This document shows, one piece after another, positions 24,842 through 35,388 of a DNA stretch of 64,000 nucleotides. The first letter of the stretch is position 1, and every line of letters starts with the position of its first letter. The notes under the pieces were generated by a model that saw only the letters and a list, made by a program, of their open reading frames with translations, ran no database searches and had not been told where the DNA came from. The translations under genes were made by a program, and so were the position numbers. Where the stretch lies: positions 21,703-85,702 of the forward strand of contig JADGKB010000060.1 in NCBI GenBank assembly GCA_027604185.1, in the 5' to 3' direction. Source of the DNA: Boothiomyces macroporosus (taxonomy: Eukaryota > Chytridiomycota > Chytridiomycetes > Rhizophydiales > Terramycetaceae).

Positions 24842-26410
24842 ATGCTTCACAATTTAAATGAACTAGATATCATTGCATCCTATTTACCGCTCGCCGATTA
24901 TCACAATTTACGATTCAGCTGCAAGACTAATTTGCCTTTTAAACCAAATCTCTCAATTTCTGCTTACAAAGAGACTTGTAAATTATTTTCTAGTGATATT
25001 TCCGGCTATATTCACTTGCAAAGACAAGATCTTTATTCGGATTCATTTCTGTTTTTGGTTGAAATGAATCACACTATGGCAATCCTCAAAGCGGTAAAAT
25101 ATATGGATACAACAGTACTAGTAGAAGCTTTGGACAGATATTGTGAAAAAACAGTATTTAATGAAGTGGTAGCCCTATTCATTGCAAAATATTTGGAACC
25201 TAGAATCAAGTATAATCTCACTAGCTTATTTTTGACCAGTTTGAAAAATGACAGTCTCGCATTGACACGATACTTGCTGTCAAATGGTGTTGATCCTACT
25301 CTACCAAACAACAAGCCCCTATTAACAGCTGTCAAATACAAGTCAGTCAAAACGTTAAGTTTATTGTTGCAGCTTCCAGTTGATCCAACAGTAAATGAAA
25401 ACTATTGCCTGCGAAAAGCAATAGATAATCAAGACCTCATTTCATTGGGCTTACTATTAGATGATCAAAGAGTAGATCCTGCTTTTTCAGGTTATTATGC
25501 AATCCATCAAATTAGCTCAATCGGAAATTTAGAAACGCTCAAAATGTATTTGAACAATTCCCGTGTTAATATTGATGATTGTGGCTTTCTTGGTTTGTAC
25601 ACTGCTTGTGAATACGGAAACGCTCGCATTGTAGAATACCTATTGCAACTAGGTATTGACCCTTCGCAAGATAATAATTACTGCATCGGTATTGCTAGCA
25701 CCAATGGATTCAGCAATGTGGTAGAGTTACTTTTAAAATGTAAAAAAGTAAATCCAGCAGTAGACAAAAGCTTTCCGTTCCGCATGGCTGCAACAAATGG
25801 CCATTTAAAAGTATTGGAAATCTTATCAAAAACAAATGCTGATCCTACCGCAATGAATAATGCAGCGATTAGAATGGCTAGCAGCAATGGTCACTACCAC
25901 GTGGTAAAATACCTGCTAAAGATTCCTAAAATTAATCCAGCAGCGGTTCACAATTATGCACTAAGAAAAGCTTGTTTGAATGGTCATAAAAATATCGTTC
26001 AATTGCTCTTGACTGACGAAAGGGTGCAACCAAGCAGCCATCGCTATCAAGCAATCAAAAACTGTTTTGAAAACAGACATGATCAGATCGTCAAGATGCT
26101 ATTAACCGATTACCGAGTCGACTTGCATTTTGAAAATAATTATGCGCTACACAAAGCATCGGAATGCGGATTCATTGATATTTACAAACTATACAACCCT
26201 AATCGCCAATCAAATTCAAGCTGTCTTAAACTAGCTTCCTCAAATGGACACTCCGAATTGGTAAGTTTAATCTTGGAAGGCGATGTCGATCCTACTCTTA
26301 ACGACTACGAATGTATCCGTAGCGCACTAGTAAACGGCCATTACCAAACAGCAAAATTACTGAAACAGGACCATAGAGTAGATACGTGCTATGCGTCAAC
26401 TCTACATTAA
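24842..26410 (+). CDS. Ankyrin-repeat protein, intronless
   Basis: 522 residues, no intron. An N-terminal region of about 60 residues (LDIIASYLPLADYHNLRFSC) resembles a degenerate F-box. From about residue 140 come roughly ten ankyrin-type units of about 33 residues, with recurring VDPT..NN, IRMASSNGHYHVVKYLL and ALRKACLNGHKNIVQLLL. An F-box/ankyrin arrangement would suggest a Cullin-1 ubiquitin-ligase adaptor, but the F-box match is weak. Being single-exon among intron-rich neighbours suggests a recent retro-copy or family expansion. Confidence 0.85.
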   Translation: MLHNLNELDIIASYLPLADYHNLRFSCKTNLPFKPNLSISAYKETCKLFSSDISGYIHLQRQDLYSDSFLFLVEMNHTMAILKAVKYMDTTVLVEALDRYCEKTVFNEVVALFIAKYLEPRIKYNLTSLFLTSLKNDSLALTRYLLSNGVDPTLPNNKPLLTAVKYKSVKTLSLLLQLPVDPTVNENYCLRKAIDNQDLISLGLLLDDQRVDPAFSGYYAIHQISSIGNLETLKMYLNNSRVNIDDCGFLGLYTACEYGNARIVEYLLQLGIDPSQDNNYCIGIASTNGFSNVVELLLKCKKVNPAVDKSFPFRMAATNGHLKVLEILSKTNADPTAMNNAAIRMASSNGHYHVVKYLLKIPKINPAAVHNYALRKACLNGHKNIVQLLLTDERVQPSSHRYQAIKNCFENRHDQIVKMLLTDYRVDLHFENNYALHKASECGFIDIYKLYNPNRQSNSSCLKLASSNGHSELVSLILEGDVDPTLNDYECIRSALVNGHYQTAKLLKQDHRVDTCYASTLH

Positions 26411-26443
26411 TATAATAATTTCTCCGTCCGAAACTTTTTTTGA

Positions 26444-26606
26444 AATGCAAAAGCGAAAGCTGGAACCTGTGCAAAGAGATCCAGTCCGACAAAAGATTGT
26501 TCATGTAAACAGCCTAGATCTACTCCAAGATGTAAATAGCGGAGACCAACAAGGCACTCTCCAAGTCCATTTTTCCATTTCTGATATTTACGGCTCATTC
26601 CGATAA
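26444..26606 (+). CDS. Possible small basic protein
   Basis: 53 codons from an ATG that follows a T-rich tract, as at several genes here. Begins MQKRKLEPVQRDPVRQK. No family recognised. An overlapping opposite-strand ORF starting MSRKYQKW is about as good, so only one, or neither, is real. Confidence 0.25.
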
Positions 26607-26683
26607 TATACCAAAATAAACTTTCATTAAGGTTCACCCTTTTCAAAGCCGCAGTCGCGTCATTCTTTTAGTTTTATTTCCGC

Positions 26684-28521
26684 ATGAATATAACAGTCGC
26701 TGACTGGATAGGAATAGTAGCAGGATGGCTATGCTCCTTGTACAGCTGCATCTCCATATTCTACATCTTTTACGAATTCGTGGGAAACGCGCAGTACAAA
26801 TACTCTATGGTCCTACTACAGCTGCTAAATATCGCCTACCAGATATCCAACCAATACTATATTTACTTTAATCAGAATGAAACGCTGAATATATTGGAAT
26901 TCTGTTTGGAGAATTTGATTATACTTGGGATTTCGCTTTTGGATGTAAAAGTGCTGGAGTGGTTTAATAGACTCAATACAAAAATATCCGCTGCCTCGGT
27001 CAAGCGCTTTCGGATTTTTCTGATCTTACTGTATGTGATTTTGAATGCAGGAACTTGGGCTCTCTTTCTTGGTCAGTCGGAGATCTTGCAGACAGTAATA
27101 CCGGACTAAATTAGATTGCAGGATATACCAGAACATTATACGTATTCATCATACTAGTCTACGATAACTTGCAAACGCTTTATCTAGTTAATCTAATTTC
27201 AAAATCATCAAATGATGCTAAAAAGAAAATAGAGTTTGATGAGCATCACCGCAAAGCTATATTTTGGAGTATAGCTATCCTAGTAATGGATTTAATTGGA
27301 AACGCGTTTGCAATTTTACAACTAGTATATACCAGTCAACTCATTCTATCGCAGTTACACGGGTATTTTATCGGCCAACATGTCAGTCTGATGATTATAT
27401 TATACAATGCTCTAATAGATTTAAAATTTTATAAAAGCAGACGCAAATCTATTTTGCAGAAACATAGTGCTAGAAGGTCTTCAATAGCAAGCATCAAAAA
27501 GAAAGGATCGATAATTGTTAGCAAAGAAATTGGAGAATTCCTTATTCCCATAGTAAAAATGATGGCATCTGGGGACCTACCGGACGGAGATGAAGCAATA
27601 AGGAAATCAACTTCAACAAAGAGTGAAAAGAAAACTAGTAGCACTAATTGTTCTATTGATAAACCAAGTAAATCTACAACTAGTCCGTCCAATGTATCTG
27701 TGGCGAGTGATACTGGTTTACTGCACGAGTTTCCTACATCGATTCCAAAAAGTAACACTATTGCAATGCTTGATACCCATGCAGCTGTCAAAAGAAGGGA
27801 GCACCGACTATCGATAAGATCTCCTACAGAACGTCGAGTATCAATAGCTGGTAGAGAAGGGCTACCTTATCATCGAAAGGAATCCAATTCTTCTGTACCC
27901 TACAAAATAAGTGGAGAGCTACAAAACAAATTGAGTGGTGATTTACCAGATAGCAGTAAATCAGATGACTTACCAGATAGCGAACACTCTCAAAGAAAGG
28001 AATCAGAGGATGGAAATACGTCTAGTGGATCAAATCCTGAACGCAAAAAATCAATAGACCCTACAGAACCCAAAACAGAATTCAAATCTAACTTGGGGAT
28101 TATATCAAGGAGAATGAGCAACCAGCTAAACCATATACCAGAAGGACTGAGAAAAAAGAGCGGTGAGTTGCCGGATGAATCTTCAACAAAAAAACCGTCT
28201 GGTGATTTACCGGAAGATCTTGAAGATTCAAGAGACGGCGAGAGCGCATCAAAAAGATTGGTGGACGTTCCTCTAGAATCTTTTAGACACCGACAACCAT
28301 TCAAAAACTCAACCAATAAAAGATACAGCATTTCTTTAAACAAACGTCAATCGGCAGAATCAATGGAAAAGCAATCAGGAGATTTACCAGAAACAGAGTC
28401 CTCCAAACAAAGCATCGAACAAGATACATCGCCAAAGAATACTATAAAGAAATCTAGCGGGAAGAAGATTAATGAGTCGCGACAGATACCAGAGACAGTA
28501 CTGATCGAAGAGAAAGAATAA
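26684..28521 (+). CDS. Seven-TM protein with SGDLPD-repeat tail
   Basis: 605 residues after removing one 20-nt intron (27095-27114). Seven hydrophobic segments fill residues 1-245, for example IGIVAGWLCSLYSCISIFYI and FWSIAILVMDLIGNAFAILQ. A hydrophilic tail of about 360 residues, rich in S, K and E, repeats SGDLP(D/E) or SGELP/Q about seven times (ASGDLPDGDE, LSGDLPDSSK, KSGELPDESS, PSGDLPEDLE, QSGDLPETES) among RRxS-type phospho-sites. The topology suits a GPCR-like receptor with a phosphorylated cytoplasmic tail; no family motif is present, so this is inference. Confidence 0.75.
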
Positions 28522-28682
28522 TATAATTGTAACTAGTATATGCAGTTTCAACTCCGAATGATATTAACCCGCCATACACAAACACCTATTCTCCACTACA
28601 GACTCAGTTCGGAGGGAAAAACTCCGCTTATCCTCCGATAGACCCAAAAAAATATAAATATGGGAAAGGAAGTGTGGTGAGC

Positions 28683-29180
28683 ATGCATTCAATCGTTTTG
28701 CTCTCTGCAATTGTACTTTGCCAAGATACCTTTATTCCTCCATTAGTTACAGATTTACCTCCATTGGTTACAGACTTACCACCGCTTGTAACTGCCATTC
28801 CTCCACTAGTAACAGAAATCCCACCCTTAGTTACTTATCAACCTCCCTTGGTTACTCAAGCTCCACCAGAAGTTGGCAACTTGCCTGATCTGCCAACTCT
28901 TCCACCTCTGGTAACAGCACAACCACCATTGGTGACATTCATTCCACCTTTGGTAACAGCGCAACCTCCGTTAGTGACCGCACAACCACCTTTGGTTACC
29001 GACCTGCCACCGTTGCCAACATTACCTCCATTGAACACTCAGCTTCCACCTCTTGTGATTGACATTCCACCATTGGTCACTGATATCCCTCCATTAATTA
29101 CTGATATACCACCCCTTCAAACATACATTCCTCCTCTTCAAACGTACATCCCACCTGTTGTTACTCAATACGCTCAATAA
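28683..29180 (+). CDS. Secreted PPLVT-repeat protein
   Basis: 165 residues. A short signal-like start (MHSIVLLSAIVLC) is followed almost entirely by tandem 7-residue units xxPPLVT (about 20 copies, variants PPLPT, PPLQT, PPLIT). Probably an extended, O-glycosylated cell-wall or extracellular protein. ATG 28683 is preferred: a GTG lies just upstream, and an AAATATAAATATG element at about 28649 is TATA-like. The stop overlaps AATAAA (CAATAAAC). Codon choice differs between repeats, so the array is not a fresh DNA duplication. Confidence 0.75.
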   Translation: MHSIVLLSAIVLCQDTFIPPLVTDLPPLVTDLPPLVTAIPPLVTEIPPLVTYQPPLVTQAPPEVGNLPDLPTLPPLVTAQPPLVTFIPPLVTAQPPLVTAQPPLVTDLPPLPTLPPLNTQLPPLVIDIPPLVTDIPPLITDIPPLQTYIPPLQTYIPPVVTQYAQ

Positions 29181-29235
29181 ACAAAAACCCAACATCAAAA
29201 AGTTATAATGCAATAAAAATTGATTTATAAACCGC

Positions 29236-31816
29236 TTACAATTTATCATAGTATTTGTCAAGTCCAGGAATATCTTCAACGAGACCCTTACGCTTACGAA
29301 CAGCACGGAGAATATCGTATGGTTTGTTACCTGGCTGAGTTGGGTTTCCACCCATGAGTTGCCAGTGATCAAAGATCATTTGTGGGAAAGCTTGACCAGC
29401 AGTGGCAGCACGTAAATCAGCAGTGAAACCAAAGGATTCCATGACTGGAAGGTAACATTTGATGTTGTAAAGTGGGGTACCAGGACGTTGTTCTTCGTGG
29501 AAGACGTGTCCTCTCTTCTTGTTAAGTACAGAGTAGATACCACCCATAGCGTTTTCTGGACATTGTACATCAACCAAGAACACTGGTTCCAAAATGGCTG
29601 GTTCGGCAGTCAATACGGAAGCGTAACATACACGACGACAGGTTGGCATGATTTGACCAGCACCTCTGTGGATAGCATCAGCGTGTAACACAACATCAAG
29701 AATGTTGAAACGAATACCACGCATGATTTCTTCAGCCATAGGACCTTCCTTGGTACACCATTGGAATCCAGAAACACAAGAATCCTTGATTTCGTTCAAG
29801 TATTGAACACCCTTGGTGGTATCAACCAACAAGTTAGGACCAGTGGTATCTGGACCGAAACACCAAATTCTTCTAGCATCGGTAACATCCCATCCGTGTT
29901 CTTCAGCCAAGACCTTTGCTCTAGCCTTGAAATCATCCTTGGCATTGATCTTTCCGCTGTCAATGTCCAAAGAAACTTCTTCAGTCAATGGGAAAGCCTT
30001 CATGAAGATACGGTTGTGCTTGTTTGGTGATTTGGACAAACAGACAATGTTGGATTCTGCAGTAACGGTTTCACGATATTGCACGACAGGGTCACCCTTG
30101 ATAAGTGGAACACCAGCGTGGTCTTCTTCAAGATCCTTCAAACAAATTTCCAAGTGCAATTCACCGGCACCAGCAACGATTTGTTGACCAGATTCAGAGG
30201 TGTAGCACAAGACACAAGGGTCAGACTTGGACAAACGCTTAAGACCTTCGACCAACTTTGGCAAATCGTTAGGGTTCTTACATTGGACAGCAACTTCTAC
30301 GACAGGAGAGACAGAGAATTTCATGACCTTCAAGTTGTGAGCAACTTCAGAGGTGGTGATAGTACCAGACTTGAGCAAGAATTGATCGATACCAACCAAA
30401 CCAACAATGTTACCTGCTGGACAATCGTCGAGAGATTCAACGGAACGACCCATCATAAGAACAACACGTTGGATAGATTTAAGGAACAAATCAGATTTTC
30501 CTCCAGGAACATAGTTAGGACCTTGGATACGGACCTTTTGTCCACCCTTGACGGTACCAGCAAAGACACGACCGAAAGCAAAGAAACGACCCTTGTCGTT
30601 GGTTGGAACCATCTTGGAGACGTACAACATAAGCGGACCGTTAGGGTCACAGTCTCTCATGGCAATAGCACATTCGTCATCAAGTGGACCTTCATACATG
30701 GTGTCGTAACGGTACTTTTGGGCAGTGTTTGGAGATGGCAAGTGAATGACAATCATCTCTAGTAAAGCATCACCGGCTGGCAAGAACTTTTTCATGACAA
30801 CCTTCATAAGTGGTTTTCCTTCCAATTCCTTTTCGTCTGGTTTAAGGGAAATTTCCAACTTTTGTAATAAAGTTTCGGTAACATCCTTCTTTACATTCAT
30901 GATAGCATCGAAAAGTCTAAAGATAGGGTCCAAAACAAACAAGTTGAACGCACGTTCAACACCAGCAACTGGGGTGGTGGTCCATTTCTTGGTTTTTGGG
31001 TTGAAGTAGTTTTCACCCCACAAACGAGTCATCATCTTTTGTTGGTCGACACCGAATTTCTTTGCATATCTTTGAGCGAATTGGCGAAGAGTGAAAGCCC
31101 AGCCGTGCAAACCGGAACCGAAAGCGACGGTACCATGTTCTGGATACACTTGGACATCACCAAGGGTTTCATCCTTGTAGGTAGCAATAACTACGTTTAC
31201 GGATTCGATGGTTCTTTGGAAAGCATTGTATAAATCATCCTTGGTAAGTTGTAATTCTAAAAGTGCACGATCGACCTTGTTGATGACAACAACTGGCTTG
31301 ATACGTTCACCAAGAGCTTGACGCAATACAGTTTCAGTTTGTACACAAACACCTTCAATGGTATCAACGACAACGAGAGCACCATCAGTAACACGGAGAG
31401 CGGCAGTTACTTCAGAAGAGAAATCGACGTGACCAGGAGAATCGATCAAGTTAATCAAGAATCCGTTTCCTATCGTTAGCAAGAGTTGTACCGTCAGACT
31501 TTTGTTTAATTGCGGATAAATCTTCTTCAGGCATTTCGAAATACATGGAAATAGCAGTAGACTTGATAGTGATACCACGTTCTTGTTCATCCTTTCTGGT
31601 GTCCATAGCACGAGCATCACCGGCCTTTGCGTGGGCGATAATTCCTGACTTTGCCAGTAAGGAATCTGTTAAAGTACTTTTTCCGTGATCGACGTGGGCA
31701 ATAACCTTTCATTACTATTCAATTACCGACATGTTTCTAACATTGGTGGATTTCCCCATCAATTCACGAATTTCATCTACTGAGAAGTTTACCTACGGTC
31801 AGCTTGCAAGTACCAT
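29236..31816 (-). CDS. EFT1: Translation elongation factor 2
   Basis: GTPase that translocates tRNA-mRNA on the ribosome. 838 residues after splicing (yeast 842). Motifs: [49 protein letters not shown], and [16 protein letters not shown], whose His is the diphthamide site. C-terminus DKYYDKL. Introns: 31470-31491, 31706-31726, 31793-31813. The last splits ATG from GTA AAC TTC, so the first coding exon is only the start codon. Without the 31470-31491 intron the frame appears shifted; with it the conserved [15 protein letters not shown] is restored. Codon use is strongly biased, as expected for a highly expressed gene. Divergent from DPH1. Confidence 0.97.
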
Positions 31817-32240
31817 TTTGAAGTATGGTTTTAGATTAAAAAGGAGTGAGTCTGAATTTCCGTTTTTTTTATTTAAAGCCACATTTGAGGTCTCGGAGAA
31901 TTTGCTTTAATATCCAATCAAAAGTGTCGGAGGGACACGTGTTTACTCTGCATGAATTCATTTTCTTAATTTCGGAAAAGATTGGCGGATTGGGTCAATT
32001 AGATACACTAGCGTCTTTGCCTTTCCTGTGAATACGATTTGCCATTGTTTGCCTAATGAGTTTCCATTTGAACCATAGATCTGTCGCTAAAGATCCATTA
32101 TGACGTATTACACATCCAATGACACTGATGACTCATCAATCTGACTCTGCTGTTTTACCAGCTATTGAGAATCTTATTGTCGCCTCAGATCTAGGCTGGC
32201 CAAGATATTCCAATATTTTTTATTTTTTTTTGGTTAAAGG
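31817..32240. promoter_or_regulatory. Divergent promoter region EF2/DPH1
   Basis: 424 bp between the start codon of EF2 (minus) and that of DPH1 (plus). A T-rich tract (about 32215-32232) precedes the DPH1 ATG; a TTTTTTTTATTTAAAG run lies near 31863-31878. No ORF is supported. Confidence 0.45.
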
Positions 32241-33449
32241 ATGGCAGAGTGTGAAAACAATTGTGCTTGTTCAAGTGAAGAAAAGAAAAAGAAGCCAAAG
32301 CGATTCATTGGCAAGAAATCAACAGGAAACAAAACCGCTTTAACGACACAGCCAACTAAAATCGTTAATTCAATACCGCAGGCTTTGCTGGAGGACGAAT
32401 ACCTCAAAGAACTGATTTCAGCTCTCCCCTCCAATTACAACTTTGAAATTTACAAATCGATTCATCAAATTCAGCAGTACAAACCATCAAGAATCGCTTT
32501 ACAATTTCCTGAAGGGCTCTTGGTTTATTCCACCGCTATCTCTGATATTATATTGAATTTCTGTGGAGTAGAGTGTTTAATTATGGGCGACGTTACTTAT
32601 GGAGCCTGCTGTATTGACGATTTTACTGCAATTGCTCTTGGGTGTGATTTCATGATCCACTACGGTCACTCTTGTCTCATTCCAATTGATACTACGAAAA
32701 TCAAGACCTTGTATGTCTTTGTGGATATAGGCATTGATATTCAGCATTTCATTGATACAGTAAAATATAATGTTGAAGTTGGCAAAAAGATTTGCCTGGT
32801 GGGAACAATTCAATTCGTTGGGTCTCTTGGCAAATGTGTAGAAGGTTTACAAGGCTATGAAGTTGTAGTTCCACAAAGCAGACCGTTATCTAAAGGTGAA
32901 ATTCTGGGTTGTACTGCCCCAAAAATCGAAGCGGATGTATTGGTGTATTTAGGAGATGGAAGATTCCACTTGGAAGCGATCATGATTGCTAATCCTACAA
33001 TTGAAGCATATAGATATGATCCTTATAGTAAAAAATATACTAGGGAAAGATATGACCACCAGGAAATGTATGATATTCGATCTCACGCCATTGAACAGGC
33101 TAAAAAAGCTAAAAAGATTGGCTTAATCCAAGGAACTTTGGGAAGACAAGGATCACCAAAAGTGATGCAGTATTTAGAAAGTGTGCTGTTAGAGAAAGGG
33201 ATCGAGCATGTTAATATCCTACTTTCAGAAATCATGCCAGAAAAGTTGTCCAGATTCAAGGATATTGACTGTTTTGTACAAACTAGTTGCCCAAGGCTTT
33301 CAATTGACTGGGGATATGCATTTGATAAGCCGTTACTTACCCCTTATGAGGCAGCGGTACTTTTCGAAAAGACTGAAAAATGGACAGTATATCCAATGGA
33401 CTATTATGCTCAAAAGTCCCTTGGGCCATGGACACCTAACCACAAATAA
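32241..33449 (+). CDS. DPH1: Diphthamide synthesis radical-SAM subunit
   Basis: With DPH2, transfers the aminocarboxypropyl group of SAM to the EF2 histidine, using a [4Fe-4S] cluster. 402 residues, intronless. Conserved: ALQFPEGLLVY, GDVTYGACCIDDFTA (first Cys), YGHSCLIP (second), QTSCPRLSIDWGYAF (third), ending in GPWTPNH. The length and full set of cysteines argue for Dph1, not Dph2. Immediately divergent from its substrate gene EF2. Confidence 0.95.
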   Translation: MAECENNCACSSEEKKKKPKRFIGKKSTGNKTALTTQPTKIVNSIPQALLEDEYLKELISALPSNYNFEIYKSIHQIQQYKPSRIALQFPEGLLVYSTAISDIILNFCGVECLIMGDVTYGACCIDDFTAIALGCDFMIHYGHSCLIPIDTTKIKTLYVFVDIGIDIQHFIDTVKYNVEVGKKICLVGTIQFVGSLGKCVEGLQGYEVVVPQSRPLSKGEILGCTAPKIEADVLVYLGDGRFHLEAIMIANPTIEAYRYDPYSKKYTRERYDHQEMYDIRSHAIEQAKKAKKIGLIQGTLGRQGSPKVMQYLESVLLEKGIEHVNILLSEIMPEKLSRFKDIDCFVQTSCPRLSIDWGYAFDKPLLTPYEAAVLFEKTEKWTVYPMDYYAQKSLGPWTPNHK

Positions 33450-33519
33450 TATAAATATATTCTTTGAGGTAGCAGGCAAACTATTTTTAATAGAAATACT
33501 GATATTAATTCAACTTTAT

Positions 33520-33660
33520 TTAAAGGTTTTTACCCCATACATGCTTGACAATAGTAGTGAAAGCAAAGACATCAATATTGACACGTCCAACAGAAATTAC
33601 AGCATTATTTTTGTTGCTTGATTCACCATTCACGATAGTCCAAGAAGCACCACAGCCCAT
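33520..33660 (-). CDS. Tiny MG-protein 1, putative N-myristoylated
   Basis: 46 codons, uninterrupted. Starts MGCGAS, fitting an N-myristoylation signal (Gly2, Ser6) with a neighbouring Cys for palmitoylation. Ends ISVGRVNIDVFAFTTIVKHV followed by WGKNL. Paralogous to the 39-residue ORF at 34818-34937: both share MG....S, (I/V)SVG(R/H)V(N/K), T-I-(V/L) and VWG near the C-terminus. A TATAAATAG box lies upstream at about 33690-33700 (minus strand). The stop is followed at once by ATAAAG. Function unknown. Confidence 0.65.
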   Translation of the reverse strand: MGCGASWTIVNGESSNKNNAVISVGRVNIDVFAFTTIVKHVWGKNL

Positions 33661-34817
33661 TTTTAATTATATCTTGCCATTAGACTGGAGCTATTTATAT
33701 TTTTTGTGCTTTCAGCCCCGTTTCATCTTGTGTGGAGCTTTCCAAAAAGCCAAAAATTTCTACCAATAAAACCACAGCATTGTAATTGTGACAATTGATC
33801 AATGGATTAATTGGTTTACCAATGTTTTGGATTGAATGCTTTAGTTTGAAGCCAAAACATGATACTATTGGTGATTACCCTTTCAGTTAAGCATTTTGCA
33901 CACTTTTGGATGTGTAATGAAAATAACCAAAATGTTTATCCCTCATCGAATGATTTTCTTTATCAAGATGTACCTTTACTTGGTGTAACTAAATACTGAA
34001 ACACAAAAGGGTCCTGAATTAACCAATAAAGCCATAGAATTAGTGCTTTCTATGTCAATGGGTCCACTCTTGAAACAATCATTTCTATTCAATAGTTTGA
34101 ACAATTTGTATTATTTTAATGGATTATTACAAGCACCTTTTGAATTCTTTGAAAGCTTTGTAAAGATATTGGCTTTTTAAGATTAGTGCAGTTAGAGTGG
34201 AAGGTAGTAATCCATTCTTGGCCCAATTGATTATAAAGCACCCCAAAGCTTAATTGTCAAAGAGTGTCTTTTTTAAACACATATGTTTTTAAGCATTCAA
34301 TCATCTGATAGTACTAAATCATGAACCTGAATTACATAGAAGCATAATCTAGACTCTCGATTTCAAACAACGATTGCTGCTTGATTACCAGAATATGCAA
34401 ATTATTCAAATTCAAAGAAAAATGTTTAACACTGCTACAATGCGATATTTCCAATATAAAAGATCCATAATTTAATGATGGATATTACTTTTATGATGAG
34501 CAATGTGCTATTGTCGAAATGCAAATTGATAGTGTGTGGTCTGAAACCTTCCGCCACAGAAACTGACCAATAAATGCACACAATCTTGAATGAGTAACTC
34601 TATTGGATGATTTTTAATTGGTAAAGTAACAAAGAAATACATAAGGCGTATAGTATCATTCATGAAAAAGTCAAAGGATAAAGTAAGGCTACTTTATGAA
34701 AGAGCTACTTTGATACCAGTTTTGCAAATATTTTTGCCCTTTCAATTTATAGTCTTGCAAAGCAGAGTGTGTACAAAAAGTTGAAGGAAATATATGATGA
34801 AAGACATTACATGTTTA
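33661..34817. other. AT-rich 1.15-kb interval between tiny paralogues
   Basis: No secure gene. Several ACCAATAAA-like strings recur (about 33761, 34019, 34565). A 42-codon ORF at 34052-34180 (MSMGPLLKQSF...) is unsupported. Position suggests residual material from the duplication of the tiny MG gene. Confidence 0.4.
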
Positions 34818-34937
34818 TTAAACCTTTAGTCCCCATACTTGGGTAAGAATAGTTTGGACAGACTGTGGAGTCATTTTTACATGGCCAACAGAGACAGAAG
34901 CAGCTTGAGAAGAGACGATAGAACACATAGCACCCAT
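34818..34937 (-). CDS. Tiny MG-protein 2, putative N-myristoylated
   Basis: 39 codons: starts MGAMCS (Gly2, Ser6, Cys5), then SVSVGHVKM and TILTQVWGLKV. Paralogue of the 46-residue protein at 33520-33660; the shared (I/V)SVG-V core and VWG tail are conserved while codons differ, which suggests protein-level selection. A GTATAAATAGGGAG box lies about 30 bp upstream (about 34968-34981). The stop lies in TAATAAA. Too short for normal gene finders. Alternative: a chance pair, judged unlikely given two matched promoters and ends. Confidence 0.65.
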   Translation of the reverse strand: MGAMCSIVSSQAASVSVGHVKMTPQSVQTILTQVWGLKV

Positions 34938-35388
34938 TTTTGATAATGTTCCGCTCTACAAATCTCCCTATTTATACTTTAGGATGAGACAAGAAAGGGC
35001 TTTTCAGATACCCCTAAGAAACCCTAAAAAGTAGCTGAAACCGGCTGACGAAATGCCTCAATTTCAAGGTAACTTTAGCAATGATTTCCGCCTTTAATTT
35101 TGGCCTATAGACGATAAAAAGTCCATTTTGTATACTTTTTAATTGGAATCAGCATATTACCGTCCCGATATTAATCATCATCAATTGAATAATTGTTAAC
35201 ACAAATAGTTTGATGCCGTGAGAATGTAATCACTCTTTGTATTTGTCCTTTATTCAAAGGTTTCACCCAACTAATTTGAGCTATTTATAGTCATTTAACT
35301 TTAACTTTATCTGCATAATATCCAACCATGTGATTATCAAAGTCAGATTTCAAATGTGAACCTGGATTCTAAATTTTCCAATCTACAA
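34938..35388. other. Intergenic region upstream of BET2
   Basis: Contains the TATA box of the tiny MG-protein 2 gene (minus strand, about 34968-34981) and a minus-strand TATAAATAGC at about 35280-35289 with no recognisable gene behind it. The BET2 frame extends upstream without an ATG to about 35330, so a short non-AUG or spliced leader is conceivable. Confidence 0.4.

Noticed and set aside
31470..31491. Apparent +1 frameshift in EF2
   Set aside because: A 22-nt intron with a GCTAAC branch core removes it exactly and restores [15 protein letters not shown].
34052..34180. 42-codon ORF starting MSMGPLLKQSF
   Set aside because: No promoter match and no similarity to the two tiny MG-proteins.
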